Shown piece after piece: positions 8,135 to 16,690 of a stretch of DNA of 64,000 nucleotides. This DNA comes from JBDWFY01 sp965275915 (GTDB taxonomy: Bacteria > Pseudomonadota > Alphaproteobacteria > Rhizobiales > Stappiaceae). Location: assembly GCA_965275915.1 (NCBI GenBank), contig CBDHYI010000008.1, positions 434,001-498,000 of the forward strand, read 5' to 3'. A program made the translations under genes and the position numbers. The notes beneath the pieces were generated by a model. The model saw only the letters and a list, made by a program, of their open reading frames with translations. It ran no database searches and had not been told where the DNA came from. Every line of letters starts with the position of its first letter. Positions within the stretch are counted from its first letter, which is position 1.

Positions 8135-9220
8135 TTACTTTTCGGGCTTGTCCCTGCGGTCGTTCTGTTGCTCCGATGACCGCACCAGTTCGCTCATGAA
8201 GTCGCCGAGTTTCGGCGGCTTGGTCCCGATGAACGGGCAGGGGCGGCAGACGTCGATTGCGGAAAGACCGATACGACTGGTCAGAAGGCCGTTTACGACC
8301 CCTTCGCCGAGCCGCGCAGACAGGCGCGCCGCGAGACCTTCGCCGAGAAACTGCTGCAGAAGACTGTCGCCCGCTGCCATGCCGCCGGTTATGGCAAGAT
8401 GAGTCACCACCTGGCGAAGCAGTCGCATGAAGCCCAGCATGCCAGGCCGGCCCCCGTAAAGTGTCGACAGTTGCCGGATGAGGCGCAGGTTGGAAACGAG
8501 CACGAACAGAAGATCCACGATTGCCTTGGGACTGACCGCGGTGACGACGGATACCCGTTTGGCATTGTCAAGCACCAGCCGCCGGGCCTTCGCATCGAGC
8601 GGTGACAGCAAATCCCGTTCCGCCAGCGATACGAGGTCGCGGCCGTCAATAATCTCTTGCTGATGGGCGGCGAGCGCCGCGCGGCCCTTGGCTGTCTCCG
8701 GCCGGTCGAGATAAAGGGCGGTCAACTCGCGGATCGCGTCCTTGGCGGCCGCGGCATCGTCTTTTTCCGCCGCCCGGTCAAACCTGGTGCGCAGCCGGTC
8801 GATTTTTGCAAGGCGGGCGAGGCCATAAAGCTCCCGGACGATCAGGCCGATCAGGCCGATACCGGCCAGCGCCAGCAGGGCCACTCCGACCCAGCCGAGC
8901 CAGTCGTTGCGCAAAAACAGGTCCCGGATCAGTTGATCGACGGCCAGACCGATCCCCAGGGAAACCAGGCCGCCCAGCCCGATCCACAAATAGCGTCCCC
9001 ATTTTATGCCCTGCGGTGCAACCGTTCCCTCGTCCGTGTCCGGCGGATCGTTCGCCTCCGGTTCGGGCGCCGGGATAATCTGTGTCTTTCCTTGTGCCGA
9101 TGATGCGGCTGCCACGGTTTCGCTTTCCATGACCACATCTTTGTCATCAAGACGGAACGCCGCCGGACGCCGGGAAGGCGCATTGCCCGTTCCATTTGGT
9201 GTTTTCCTGTCATTGCTCAT
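8135..9220 (-). CDS. ycjF: YcjF/TIGR01620-family membrane protein
   Basis: A 361-residue inner-membrane protein. It has a low-complexity N-terminus (about 1-75), two hydrophobic segments near residues 75-140 (LWIGLGGLVSLGIGLAV, WVGVALLALAGIGLIGLIV), and a C-terminal domain of the DUF697 type (LLFVLVSNLRLIRQLSTLYGGRPGMLGFMRLLRQV). In enterobacteria ycjF forms an operon with ycjX and is linked to envelope stress. Here its ATG overlaps the ycjX stop as ATGA, showing translational coupling. Confidence 0.88.
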   Translation of the reverse strand: MSNDRKTPNGTGNAPSRRPAAFRLDDKDVVMESETVAAASSAQGKTQIIPAPEPEANDPPDTDEGTVAPQGIKWGRYLWIGLGGLVSLGIGLAVDQLIRDLFLRNDWLGWVGVALLALAGIGLIGLIVRELYGLARLAKIDRLRTRFDRAAEKDDAAAAKDAIRELTALYLDRPETAKGRAALAAHQQEIIDGRDLVSLAERDLLSPLDAKARRLVLDNAKRVSVVTAVSPKAIVDLLFVLVSNLRLIRQLSTLYGGRPGMLGFMRLLRQVVTHLAITGGMAAGDSLLQQFLGEGLAARLSARLGEGVVNGLLTSRIGLSAIDVCRPCPFIGTKPPKLGDFMSELVRSSEQQNDRRDKPEK

Positions 9221-10719
9221 GCGAGCCGGTCTCCGATCAGAAACTGCAGCGCCCTGTCAAGGCGGATGTGCGGCAGGGAGAGGGCCAGACCTTCGGCGGT
9301 GCGTTCAAGGCGAGGCGGGCGGAAGCGAAGGAACCGGAGCGGCGTGTCGCCGGCCGCCGGAAGGCTCGAGGAACGCTGCGATACACCCTTGTCATCAGTC
9401 CCCTTATCGCCGAACAGTGCGCCGATATCGTCCGGCAGGTCGCCGGGAAACATGGCGATTTCGCTCTCCCCGTCAAATGTTTCGCCATTCACGGTTTCGC
9501 CTTTCAGCGGCGTTCCCAAAATAGCCGGCAGTTTCTCCCCGCTTTTTGAAACAATAGCCTCGCGGGTGGCGCGGACGGCGGCGAGTGCAAGAACATCAAC
9601 GCGTGCACCGGCGAAGGAGGCCCGTTCGATGGCGCGGCCGACAAGCCGGTTGAGCAGGTTTTCAAGCTGGTCGTGGCCGTTGTGATGCAGGTGATCCGCC
9701 TTTGTCGCTGCAAAGAGCAGGCGGTCGACCCGGCGGGTCAGAACGGAGGACAGCCAGGATCGTTTTCCCGGCCGGAAACTTTGAAGAATTTCAGTCAGTG
9801 CAGCCTCAAGATCGCGCAGGGCACCCGGGCCCGCATTGAGGGCAGCCATGACATCGACCAGGACAATCTGCCGGTCCAGGCGGGCGAAGTGATCTCTGAA
9901 GAAGGGGCGGATAACGTGCTTTTTATAAGCTTCGTACCGCCGGTCCATGAGCGCGGCCAGCGAGTTTTTGGGAAACCTCCCGGAAGGAGCGACGTCCAGA
10001 GGCGCAAAGGTCAGTGCCGGGGAATCGGCCATGTCGCCCGGCATCAGAAAGCGTCCCGGCGGCAACATTGACAAGGCGCGGTCATCGGCGCGGCAGGCGC
10101 GAAGATAAGCGGTGAACTCTGCCGCGAGCTGTTTTGCGATCATCTCATCGGCTTTTTCCAGCGGATCGACGTCTTTCAGTCTTTTGTGCCAGATATCCGC
10201 CAGTCCTGCGCGGGCCGGCTCATGCGACTGCGCAAGCGCTTCACTGCTCCAGGTCCGGAAGTTTTTGTTCAACAGCGGCAGATCGAGCAGCCATTCGCCG
10301 GGGTAATCGACAATATCGAGATGGAGGCGTCCACTGCCGAGCTTGCGGGCCAGATAGGACGCGGACTCGAACTCGATTGTCAGGCGCAGCTCCGCGACCT
10401 GGTGCGTGGATGAGGGCCAGATGCGTTTTTCCACCAGGGCGGCGACATGGGTTTCATAGTCAAACCGCGGCACGGCATCGTCCGGCTGCGGTTGAAGATA
10501 GGCGCGGGCAAGACGGCCGCTTGCAACTGCTTCAAACAAGGGCAGACGGCCGCCATGAATGAGGTTGTGCACGAGCGCGCTGATAAAGACCGTTTTCCCG
10601 GCGCGCGCAAGGCCGGTCACGCCAAGACGGACGGTCGGTGTTGTCAGAGACGTCGCCGCCTCAGCGACATTATCCAGCGCAAGGCGGGCTTCGTCGGTAA
10701 TATCAGTGAGTTTTATCAA
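9217..10719 (-). CDS. ycjX: YcjX-family P-loop NTPase
   Basis: A roughly 500-residue YcjX/DUF463 protein. A Walker A motif GLARAGKT sits at residues 36-43, followed by conserved blocks (VDYPGEWLLDLPLL; RQIVLVDVMAALNAG). The family includes stress-associated GTP/ATPases that work with YcjF at the membrane. No ATG fits the N-terminus. The TTG at 10719 has a GGAG site 8 bases upstream and gives the expected start LIKLTDITDEA; a longer TTG start at 10785 is also open. The 3' end overlaps ycjF by four bases. Confidence 0.88.
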   Translation of the reverse strand: MIKLTDITDEARLALDNVAEAATSLTTPTVRLGVTGLARAGKTVFISALVHNLIHGGRLPLFEAVASGRLARAYLQPQPDDAVPRFDYETHVAALVEKRIWPSSTHQVAELRLTIEFESASYLARKLGSGRLHLDIVDYPGEWLLDLPLLNKNFRTWSSEALAQSHEPARAGLADIWHKRLKDVDPLEKADEMIAKQLAAEFTAYLRACRADDRALSMLPPGRFLMPGDMADSPALTFAPLDVAPSGRFPKNSLAALMDRRYEAYKKHVIRPFFRDHFARLDRQIVLVDVMAALNAGPGALRDLEAALTEILQSFRPGKRSWLSSVLTRRVDRLLFAATKADHLHHNGHDQLENLLNRLVGRAIERASFAGARVDVLALAAVRATREAIVSKSGEKLPAILGTPLKGETVNGETFDGESEIAMFPGDLPDDIGALFGDKGTDDKGVSQRSSSLPAAGDTPLRFLRFRPPRLERTAEGLALSLPHIRLDRALQFLIGDRLA

Positions 10720-11093
10720 TGCATTCGCTCCGGTGCGGCTGTCATGTAAGGCACGACCCGGCGGTGCGCAAATTGTTTCCCGCAAATACAGGTTCGCAAT
10801 TGCGGAAAACCGGCAGCGGATTCTCCCGAATCCAGATGTATGCTTTCGCAGGTAATAAGCCGGGCAAGTAATAATTTTCGAAAAGGAAAAAATAGAATTT
10901 ATGAATGCATAAGATTATTTGGATTTTATTTGCTGAAATAAAATTTTTGATAAATTTTTATTCTACTTTCAGCGAAACAATTGCGAACATTCGAAGAATA
11001 TGACAGTAGTCACTTGAAAAGTGCACATTGTGCGCTTATATTTTGTGTGATGTTTGAGTTTGACTTGAACAACGCGACACGAAGGAAAATATC
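10720..11093. other. AT-rich intergenic region, no gene seen
   Basis: This 374-base region is clearly AT-richer than its surroundings, especially about 10870-10990. It holds promoters for the divergent ycjX operon and the small ORF at 11094. No ORF with a ribosome site is visible in it. Confidence 0.4.
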
Positions 11094-11219
11094 GTGAATC
11101 TATTTATCGCCCGGCAGCTGATCGTCACAGAGGGGTTGAGCTTCAACCGCTCGCGTCTGCCTTGGTTGCCAAGCCGTTTGTACAGATCCTTCAGGGAAGC
11201 AAACAAATCGGCAAAATAA
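11094..11219 (+). CDS. small basic protein, 41 residues, GTG start
   Basis: A short frame not usually called by gene finders. GTG at 11094 follows GAAGGAAAATATC (AAGGA 8-9 bases upstream) and reads through to TAA at 11217. The product starts MNLFIARQLIVTEGL when GTG is read as Met, continues through a basic, aromatic stretch (FNRSRLPWLPSRLYRSFREANKSAK), and is strongly positively charged. A rho-independent terminator on the same strand begins about 28 bases after the stop, giving a compact monocistronic unit. Function is unknown. The overlapping minus-strand frame has no ribosome site and the terminator is oriented against it. Confidence 0.6.
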   Translation: MNLFIARQLIVTEGLSFNRSRLPWLPSRLYRSFREANKSAK

Positions 11220-11246
11220 TACCGAAACAAAAATTTGATCTGATTG

Positions 11247-11282
11247 ACCCGCGAACATCCATCGTTTGCGGGTCTTTTTATT
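11247..11282 (+). terminator. rho-independent terminator of the small ORF
   Basis: GACCCGCGAAC and GTTTGCGGGTC form an 11-bp stem (one G-T pair) around an ATCCATC-type loop, followed by TTTTTA on the plus strand. It lies 28 bases after the stop of the 41-residue ORF. There is no T-run in the opposite direction. Confidence 0.8.
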
Positions 11283-11324
11283 TCTTGTTTAGGACCGCGC
11301 CCCGGCTCCGGTCACCGAATGATG

Positions 11325-12527
11325 CTATCGCCCGCCCAGTGCCTTATAGATTTTTGTTCCCGGACGTCCGGTAACGGGCATTCCGAAATGCGCTTCGGCC
11401 TTCTTGATACCGGCGCGGGTTGTTGGTCCGATCCGTCCGTCGACCTCGCCGATGTCAAAGCCGTTCTTGTTGAGAAGTTTTTGCAATTGAAGCCTCTGGG
11501 CCCGGGACAGCCCCGGATCGTTCGTTGGCCACCGGGTCTTGAAAGCGCCGCCGCCGCGCAGCCGGTCGGAGAGGTGCGAGATCGCCAAAGCATAGGATTC
11601 GGCAACATTGTAGGAATAAAGGGCGTTGAAATTCCGGGTCACAAGAAAGGCCGGTCCGCTCTTGCCGGCGGGCAGCAAAAGACCTGCCTTCGTTCCGCCG
11701 CGAAGTTTCTTGCCGTCAATGCGCGTCAGTCCGCGCTGTCCCCATGTCTTAAGGCTTGCGGTCTTCTTTCGGCCGGCGGGACCGTTATATCCCTTCGGCA
11801 GGCGGACTTCGAAGCCCCAGGGAACCTTGGACTGCCAGCCGGCCTTCTTGAGAAAGTTGGCGGTTGAGGCAAGCGCGTCGGGGACGGAATTAACCAGATC
11901 GCGCCGTCCGTCGCCGTCGTGATCCACTGCAAGGCGCCGGTAGGTGGAGGGCATGAACTGTGTCTGGCCAAACGCACCGGCCCAGGATCCTTGCAGGTCA
12001 TCCAGCGTGATATGCCCGTTGGAGACCAGCAGAAGAGAGGTAATCAGCTCTTTTTTGAAGAATTCGGCTCGGCGGCCCGAGCAGGACACGTTTGCAAGCG
12101 CATGGGGTATGAAGAAGTCGCCGCGGAATTTTCCATAATCGCTCTCTATCCCCCAAAGCGCCGCGATTGTGTAGCGGTCGATACCATATTTGCGTTCCAC
12201 CGATTTGAGCGCTCTTCGGTGTTTGCGCAGCATGGACTTGCCGGTTTTGATCCGCTCCTCATCGACCAGAAAAGCCATATAATCCCAGATCGGCGTCTTG
12301 TATTCGGGCTGGCTTCGCGAGAAACGGACGGCCTTTTCGTCAAAACGGACGTTGCCAAGCGCTTTGTTTGCAACGGCGGGAGAAACGCCGGCCGCAATCG
12401 CCGATTTCCGGATGCCGTTCACACAGGCATCCAGGGACGCCGCCGCGGCAGAGACGGGCATCAGGAGCATAAACGCCACACAGAGTGCCTTTTTGCTCGC
12501 ATGCATCCCTTGAGAAAAATTTGGCAT
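11325..12527 (-). CDS. MltB-type lytic murein transglycosylase
   Basis: A 400-residue exported enzyme that cleaves peptidoglycan glycan strands to 1,6-anhydro ends. It has a signal peptide (residues about 8-30, LCVAFMLLMPVSAAAA) and an SLT_2/MltB catalytic domain with the catalytic Glu in AALWGIESDYGKFRG. The conserved GAFGQTQFMPSTYRRLAVDHDGDGRRDL block follows, and the C-terminus is a peptidoglycan-binding domain (LQKLLNKNGFDIGEVDGRIGPTTRAGIKKAEAHFGMPVTG). The start may instead be the Met at codon 8 (12506), which has AAGGGATGC upstream. It is monocistronic. Confidence 0.92.
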   Translation of the reverse strand: MPNFSQGMHASKKALCVAFMLLMPVSAAAASLDACVNGIRKSAIAAGVSPAVANKALGNVRFDEKAVRFSRSQPEYKTPIWDYMAFLVDEERIKTGKSMLRKHRRALKSVERKYGIDRYTIAALWGIESDYGKFRGDFFIPHALANVSCSGRRAEFFKKELITSLLLVSNGHITLDDLQGSWAGAFGQTQFMPSTYRRLAVDHDGDGRRDLVNSVPDALASTANFLKKAGWQSKVPWGFEVRLPKGYNGPAGRKKTASLKTWGQRGLTRIDGKKLRGGTKAGLLLPAGKSGPAFLVTRNFNALYSYNVAESYALAISHLSDRLRGGGAFKTRWPTNDPGLSRAQRLQLQKLLNKNGFDIGEVDGRIGPTTRAGIKKAEAHFGMPVTGRPGTKIYKALGGR

Positions 12528-12780
12528 TTATCGCGGTTCTCTCAAATCAATAAACGTTTGGGGCCGTTTGTTTGCGCGGAAAGTTCGTGTCCCCGTCAAT
12601 ATCATCCAGGTGACACGTTACCGTCGGTTGCCGATCAAATACCGAACACCTGTTCTCTCTGAGCTGGTCGGATTTTACAGGCAATCGAATATTGTGCAAT
12701 CGACATCGGACCGGGTCGGGCGGAACACGGTGTTACAGGTCCGATAACCGTTGTTTAACATGCATTTGCTTTTGGTCGTC

Positions 12781-13314
12781 TCAGCCGTTGTCGGCAATCA
12801 ACTGAAGATCACGCGGCCGGAAAAAGGCGACAACGCGGCCGCTGTCCGTTTCAATGTCCGACCATGTCTTGTGATCGAAATCGATCACGGCGAGTGCCGC
12901 GGTCGGAAAGTGTTCGATAATCTCATCTTTCAGCGCGGGGTTGCCATTACCGATCAGATCGGCTGCCGTCTGCTGGATGGTCGGACAGTGCCCGATGACG
13001 AGCAGGGTCTTCGCAGCCTGGCCAAACCTCCGGATAAGATTCAGATAGGTCTGATCCGGGCAGTCGTAAAGGAGGCGGGTCAGTTTGACATCGAGATCGT
13101 TTTCAAATGACGGAAGCAGTCCGGCCAGGGTATCGCGGGTTCTGCGCGCTGCGGAACAAAGAACTTTTTCCGGAACGAGTGCATGATCGGCCATATGCTG
13201 TCCCATGAAAGGTGCAGCCTTCCGCCCTCTTGAATTGAGGGGACGTTCGAAATCGGATGCCTTCGGATTGTCCCAGGAAGACTTGGCATGGCGCAGCAGA
13301 AGCAGGCGTATCAT
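12781..13314 (-). CDS. sixA: SixA-type histidine phosphatase
   Basis: A 177-residue phosphoglycerate-mutase-like histidine phosphatase. The N-terminus LLLLRHAKSSW carries the RH catalytic motif of the SixA subgroup, with a second conserved arginine in SAARRTRDT and the second histidine in VIGHCPTIQQTA. SixA dephosphorylates Hpt phosphohistidines in enterobacteria. An Hpt protein is encoded at 1379-1747, but a functional link is only a possibility. It is a single gene. Confidence 0.85.
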   Translation of the reverse strand: MIRLLLLRHAKSSWDNPKASDFERPLNSRGRKAAPFMGQHMADHALVPEKVLCSAARRTRDTLAGLLPSFENDLDVKLTRLLYDCPDQTYLNLIRRFGQAAKTLLVIGHCPTIQQTAADLIGNGNPALKDEIIEHFPTAALAVIDFDHKTWSDIETDSGRVVAFFRPRDLQLIADNG

Positions 13315-13564
13315 CTTTTTGATCCGACTCCGGTTGATAGCGTTTGATTTATGAGCCTAGGCGGTTCGGGCAGGACCGCACAACGGATAATTCGATTGTT
13401 TGTTGTGGATTCACCGCGATCCGGTCGGCATCCTGAACAGACTGAAAGAGCGCCCTGTGACCGATTAAATCCAAAGCGCCACCGTAACGGCTTGAAACCG
13501 CGTTAAATTCTTGCCATTCAGATGATCCGGCTCCAAAAACGAAGCGGTCTGGTGGACGCTGACA

Positions 13565-14875
13565 ATGCCCGCAACACACTCTGAAGAACATGTGCGCTCC
13601 TTCTACAGGGAAACGCAGGTCTACCGGCGTCAGTGGCCTTCGCTTGCGGGAGATATTGACTGCGACGTGGCGGTGATTGGCGGTGGCCTGGTGGGTCTGA
13701 CCACCGCCCTGGAGCTTGCCCGGAGCGGCAAGAACGTTGTTCTGCTGGAAGCACGGCGCATTGGCTGGGGGGCGTCCGGCAGGAACGGCGGTTTTGTCTC
13801 AAGCGGCTACGCCGAGAGTCTGGAAAACCTCCAGGACAAAGTCGGTCTTGAACATACACGGGAACTGTTCCGCCTGTCCCAGGATGGTGTTGACTACGTG
13901 CGTCGTACCATCCTGGACAACAACGCCCGTTTCCTGATCGGCGGGCATGGCTGGATGAAAGTACAGCGGTATGACGATGCGGATGCGCTTAAGCGGCGGC
14001 GAGACAGGATGGGAGCCCTCTTCGGCGTCAATCTCTCGCTGCTTGAAACGGAGGAACTGCGGGAGTTTCTCAGAACCGACCGGTATTTCTGTGCGCTCAG
14101 GGACGATACGCCTTTTCACATCCATCCGCTGGATTATGCAGCGCTTCTTGCCATTCAGGCGGATGGCGCGGGCGCCCGGCTCTTTGAAGGGGTCGTGGCC
14201 GAGACCCTGCAGCCGTCGCAGAACGGTTGGACCGTTCATACGGACAAGGGACGTGTGCAGTGTGGCGCGGCCGTGCTTGCGACGAGCGCATATCCTTCCG
14301 GACAGGGTCTGAACAAAGGTGTTGATTACGCAGTTCTGCCGGTCGCCACTTATGTCATTACCTCTCAGGTGATGCCGGCTTCGTTGGATGGTGCGATCAA
14401 ATTCAGCGGCTGTATCGCCGATACGCGGCGGGCGGGTGACTATTATCGCCGGGTCGATGGCGGCAAGCGTCTCCTTTGGGGAGGCCGGATCACGACCCGG
14501 CGCAGTGAACCCAGACAACTGGCCGATCTTCTGAAACGGGACATTTTAAGAATTTACCCGCAGCTGGGCTCGTTTGATGTCGAGTTTTCATGGTCGGGCC
14601 TTATGGGGTATGCCGTTCATAAAATGCCTATCGTCCGTCCGGTTGAGGACGGGCTTTGGGTTGCAACGGCGTTGGGCGGGCATGGTTTGAACACGTCGGC
14701 CGTTATCGGGAAAATCGTGGCCGCGGCGATTGCCGGGGGCGACGAACGCTGGCGCCTGTTTGAACCGTTTGGAGCCCGGTGGGGCGGCGGATGGCTGGGC
14801 AGGCTGGCGACGCAGTTGGAATATTGCCGGCTGCAAATTGCGGACAGACGTGAAGAGCGCAAAAGCACAATGTAA
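13565..14875 (+). CDS. FAD-dependent amine/amino-acid oxidoreductase (DAO family)
   Basis: A 436-residue flavoprotein of the glycine/D-amino-acid oxidase family. A Rossmann FAD motif VAVIGGGLVGLTTALELARSGKNVVLLEA lies near residues 36-64, followed by GWGASGRNGGFVSSGYAE. That arrangement is characteristic of the PuuB (gamma-glutamylputrescine oxidase) branch. The C-terminal GGHGLNTSAVIGKIVAAAI closes the FAD site. The reaction is probably oxidation of a secondary or primary amine with release of H2O2 or transfer to quinone. Substrate is not certain because no polyamine genes are adjacent. Confidence 0.85.
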   Translation: MPATHSEEHVRSFYRETQVYRRQWPSLAGDIDCDVAVIGGGLVGLTTALELARSGKNVVLLEARRIGWGASGRNGGFVSSGYAESLENLQDKVGLEHTRELFRLSQDGVDYVRRTILDNNARFLIGGHGWMKVQRYDDADALKRRRDRMGALFGVNLSLLETEELREFLRTDRYFCALRDDTPFHIHPLDYAALLAIQADGAGARLFEGVVAETLQPSQNGWTVHTDKGRVQCGAAVLATSAYPSGQGLNKGVDYAVLPVATYVITSQVMPASLDGAIKFSGCIADTRRAGDYYRRVDGGKRLLWGGRITTRRSEPRQLADLLKRDILRIYPQLGSFDVEFSWSGLMGYAVHKMPIVRPVEDGLWVATALGGHGLNTSAVIGKIVAAAIAGGDERWRLFEPFGARWGGGWLGRLATQLEYCRLQIADRREERKSTM

Positions 14876-14895
14876 AAGCCGACGATCGCCCGGTC

Positions 14896-15408
14896 TTACA
14901 GTTGCTTCTGCTGATCGCGGATCATGACCAGAAACTTCCGGTAGATATCATCGACAAAGGCCCTGTGGCTCGGCAATTGATAGGATGCCCAGAGAATATA
15001 ATCGTGATGGGTTCCTGACAGCGACCAGATTGTTTCGTAACCGATCGTCTCATCTGATCGATACGTCTGATAGGTGGTTCCCAGGACAGCGCTGGCATGA
15101 CCGTCTTCAGGCGCATACCCGGATGCCCGATATCGATTGAGGATGTCTTTCAGGGCCCGCGCATATTGCCGTTTGCGATAGATGCCGACGATAACGGAGA
15201 CGGAGTCAAACTTATACCGGCATTGGCGAAGTGCTTTGCCCAGCGAATCCATTGTTTCCGAAAGAGCGTAAGGTGGTAGCGACTGGGGACAGGTGATCAG
15301 CCCCTTCAGTCCCGGAACCGTCCTGTACGTAATCGCCGCTTCATCGGCCGTTCCCTGCACGGGAGCGCACAGCAACACAAACAACAGGAAAATAAAGGCA
15401 CGTTTCAT
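14896..15408 (-). CDS. small exported protein, unknown function
   Basis: A 170-residue protein with a clear signal peptide (MKRAFIFLLFVLLCAPVQGTADE, cleavage near residue 22). The mature part has two Cys residues (LITCPQS; LRQCRYK) that could form a periplasmic disulfide. No family is recognised. The start at 15408 is chosen to give the signal peptide directly; a GTG at 15420 is in frame. It converges on the oxidoreductase gene. Confidence 0.6.
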   Translation of the reverse strand: MKRAFIFLLFVLLCAPVQGTADEAAITYRTVPGLKGLITCPQSLPPYALSETMDSLGKALRQCRYKFDSVSVIVGIYRKRQYARALKDILNRYRASGYAPEDGHASAVLGTTYQTYRSDETIGYETIWSLSGTHHDYILWASYQLPSHRAFVDDIYRKFLVMIRDQQKQL

Positions 15409-15492
15409 CGACCGGACCACATGTCACTTTCACATGCGATTGTGAACGATGGTGCCTAACATCCGGTGAATTCCCGGCTGCGTTCACGCCGG

Positions 15493-16338
15493 TCAGGTCT
15501 GTCCGCGCCGGTTCATAAAGGCAAGCCGTTCGAAAAGATGAACATCCTGTTCGTTTTTCAGAAGCGCGCCATGAAGCGGTGGTATGAGTTTGTTCGGGTC
15601 CTGTTGGCGGATGGTGCTGAGATCTATGTCTTCGTTCACGAGCAGCTTGATCCAGTCCAGCAACTCGGATGTGGACGGTTTCTTTTTCAGTCCCGGAACA
15701 TCCCGGATTTCGTAGAAAGCGGAAAGGGCGTCGGACAAAAGCCGCTGTTTCAACCCCGGAAAGTGGACATCAACGATAGCCTGCATCGTCTCGGTGTCGG
15801 GAAATTTTATGTAATGGAAGAAGCAGCGGCGCAAAAACGCATCAGGCAGTTCTTTTTCGTTGTTTGACGTAATGATCACAATCGGCCGCCGGACTGCCTC
15901 GATTGTTTCTCCGGTCTCATAGACATGAAATTCCATGCGGTCGAGTTCCTGCAGCAGATCGTTGGGAAATTCGATGTCGGCCTTGTCGATTTCATCGATC
16001 AGCAGAACCGGCCGACTGTCCGATACGAATGCCTGCCACAATTTTCCCCGCCGGATGTAATTTTTGATGTCATGTACCCGCTCTTCGCCGAGCTGGCTGT
16101 CGCGCAGGCGGGAAACCGCGTCATACTCATAAAGACCCTGCTGCGCCTTGGTGGTTGATTTGATATGCCATTCGATCAGCGGGGCATTCAGGGCTTCTGC
16201 GACTTCATGTGCCAGAACCGTCTTGCCGGTCCCCGGTTCGCCCTTGATCAGAAGGGGTCGCTCCAGCGTGACCGCCGCATTGACGGCGATCCTGAGATCC
16301 TCGGTGGCGACATAGTTTTCGGTGCCTTCAAAGCGCAT
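15493..16338 (-). CDS. MoxR-family AAA+ ATPase
   Basis: A 281-residue AAA+ ATPase. Walker A GEPGTGKT is at residues 33-40, Walker B is VLLIDEIDKAD, sensor 1 is IITSNNEKELPDAFLRRC with its arginine finger, and a C-terminal lid follows. MoxR ATPases act with VWA-domain partners as maturation chaperones, and the CoxE-like protein at 6861-8036 is a candidate. The ATG at 16338 has AAAGGAAC upstream; the frame runs 20 codons further without a site. Confidence 0.9.
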   Translation of the reverse strand: MRFEGTENYVATEDLRIAVNAAVTLERPLLIKGEPGTGKTVLAHEVAEALNAPLIEWHIKSTTKAQQGLYEYDAVSRLRDSQLGEERVHDIKNYIRRGKLWQAFVSDSRPVLLIDEIDKADIEFPNDLLQELDRMEFHVYETGETIEAVRRPIVIITSNNEKELPDAFLRRCFFHYIKFPDTETMQAIVDVHFPGLKQRLLSDALSAFYEIRDVPGLKKKPSTSELLDWIKLLVNEDIDLSTIRQQDPNKLIPPLHGALLKNEQDVHLFERLAFMNRRGQT

Positions 16339-16615
16339 GGAAGTTCCTTTGGGTATCGTATCGGATCTACAGCCTAGAGATTTTTGTTCACGGCGCAAAT
16401 CATCGGTTTGGCGGGCTCAGCTCAGTGACTTCTCTGAAAAAAGCGACCATGGGATGCGGGCGGGTGAGGGGGACAATATTTACCTTATCTTATCCATAAT
16501 CCGGCAAACTTTGCCTATCGGACTTATGTGATTTTTTATCCGCAAAAGCGAAATCTGCGCGACGTATTTTATTAACGCGCTGATTTTTATGAGTAAATAG
16601 TCTTTGTGCGCAAAC

Positions 16616-16631
16616 TGGCACGTGGGTTGCT
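16616..16631 (+). promoter_or_regulatory. sigma-54 promoter of flgE
   Basis: TGGCACGTGGGTTGCT matches the sigma-54 consensus TGGCACG-N4-TTGCW at every defined position, with GG and GC ten bases apart. It lies 60 bases before the flgE ATG. It implies an RpoN-dependent, late (hook) class of expression needing an enhancer-binding activator such as FlbD. Confidence 0.92.
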
Positions 16632-16690
16632 CCTTTGGCTGGCGATGACATGCGCTTCATCGCATGTGGCAGTCTAATCTGGGGGATCAG

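Noticed and set aside
11036..11230. Minus-strand 64-codon frame overlapping the small plus-strand ORF
   Set aside because: It has no ribosome site, and the terminator next to it is oriented for plus-strand transcription.
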